Shown piece after piece: positions 64,000-64,000 of a stretch of DNA of 64,000 bases. Numbering within the stretch: the first letter of the stretch is position 1; each line of letters starts with the position of its first letter. Under the pieces are notes generated by a model, which saw nothing but the letters and a program-made list of their open reading frames with translations, was not told the origin of the DNA and ran no database searches. This DNA is from CBDANO01 sp965197665 (lineage in GTDB: Bacteria; Chloroflexota; Dehalococcoidia; Lucifugimonadales; UBA3495), in contig CBDANO010000003.1 of NCBI GenBank assembly GCA_965197665.1, positions 372,001-436,000 of the forward strand, in the 5' to 3' direction. The position numbers and the translations under genes were made by a program.

Positions 64000-64000
64000 G

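Overview
The window is about 60% GC. It carries a large set of small-molecule catabolic genes typical of uncultured Chloroflexota: flavin-dependent LLM oxidoreductases, acyl-CoA dehydrogenases, a D-aminoacylase-type amidohydrolase, DUF35/thiolase pairs, a dodecin, and a lipoprotein with a Pro/Thr linker. A SAR202-like or related Dehalococcoidia lineage is my best guess; this is inference from gene content only, because there is no rRNA in the window.

Layout. (1) 1-28.9 kb, metabolic region: the end of metH, then fhs (one-carbon metabolism), a NIPSNAP protein, two DSD1/D-threonine-aldolase-like paralogues (one lacking the PLP lysine), recQ, two acyl-CoA dehydrogenases, an amidohydrolase, a VOC protein, a ThDP enzyme, an SDR, a HIBADH-type dehydrogenase, two LLM oxidoreductases, dodecin, a SagB-like double nitroreductase, an enoyl-CoA hydratase, an EVE protein, an acyl-CoA ligase, a DUF35 + thiolase pair, an HpaI aldolase, an M20 peptidase and an orphan ring-hydroxylating dioxygenase small subunit. 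A short interspersed repeat recurs between these genes, and one copy forms the 3' end of recQ. (2) 29.2-34.4 kb: an adenylation-carrier-reductase enzyme next to two methyltransferases resembling the sarcosine/dimethylglycine and glycine/sarcosine N-methyltransferases of betaine synthesis. The combination suggests glycine -> betaine, possibly followed by reduction towards betaine aldehyde or choline. (3) 34.8-39.4 kb: a small coiled-coil protein, tRNA-Glu(CTC), a TusA / DsrE / TusA-core-MetE sulfur-methyl operon, and a lipoprotein. (4) 39.5-45.0 kb: a pile of insertion sequences, namely an IS21, then an IS3 split by an IS110 element with a probable bridge-RNA region.

(5) 45.0-59.8 kb: a complete type I-E CRISPR-Cas locus. 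A DEDDh exonuclease diverges from cas3. Cas3 is followed by a RelBE-like toxin-antitoxin pair with its own strong promoter. Next comes a two-repeat degenerate mini-array on the minus strand, a 59-residue unknown ORF, then cas8e-cse2-cas7-cas5-cas6e, a hairpin, cas1-cas2 and a 61-repeat array. The mini-array keeps the Cas6e-type hairpins and the 5' handle, and its 6-nt seed matches a PAM-flanked site over the probable cas8e -10 element. It looks like a CreR/CreA-type autoregulatory crRNA and is the most interesting feature of the window. (6) 59.8-64.0 kb: a second IS21-type element with a frameshifted istA, an unknown 51-residue ORF with a DDE transposase that has a long basic tail, and a small ORF at the edge.
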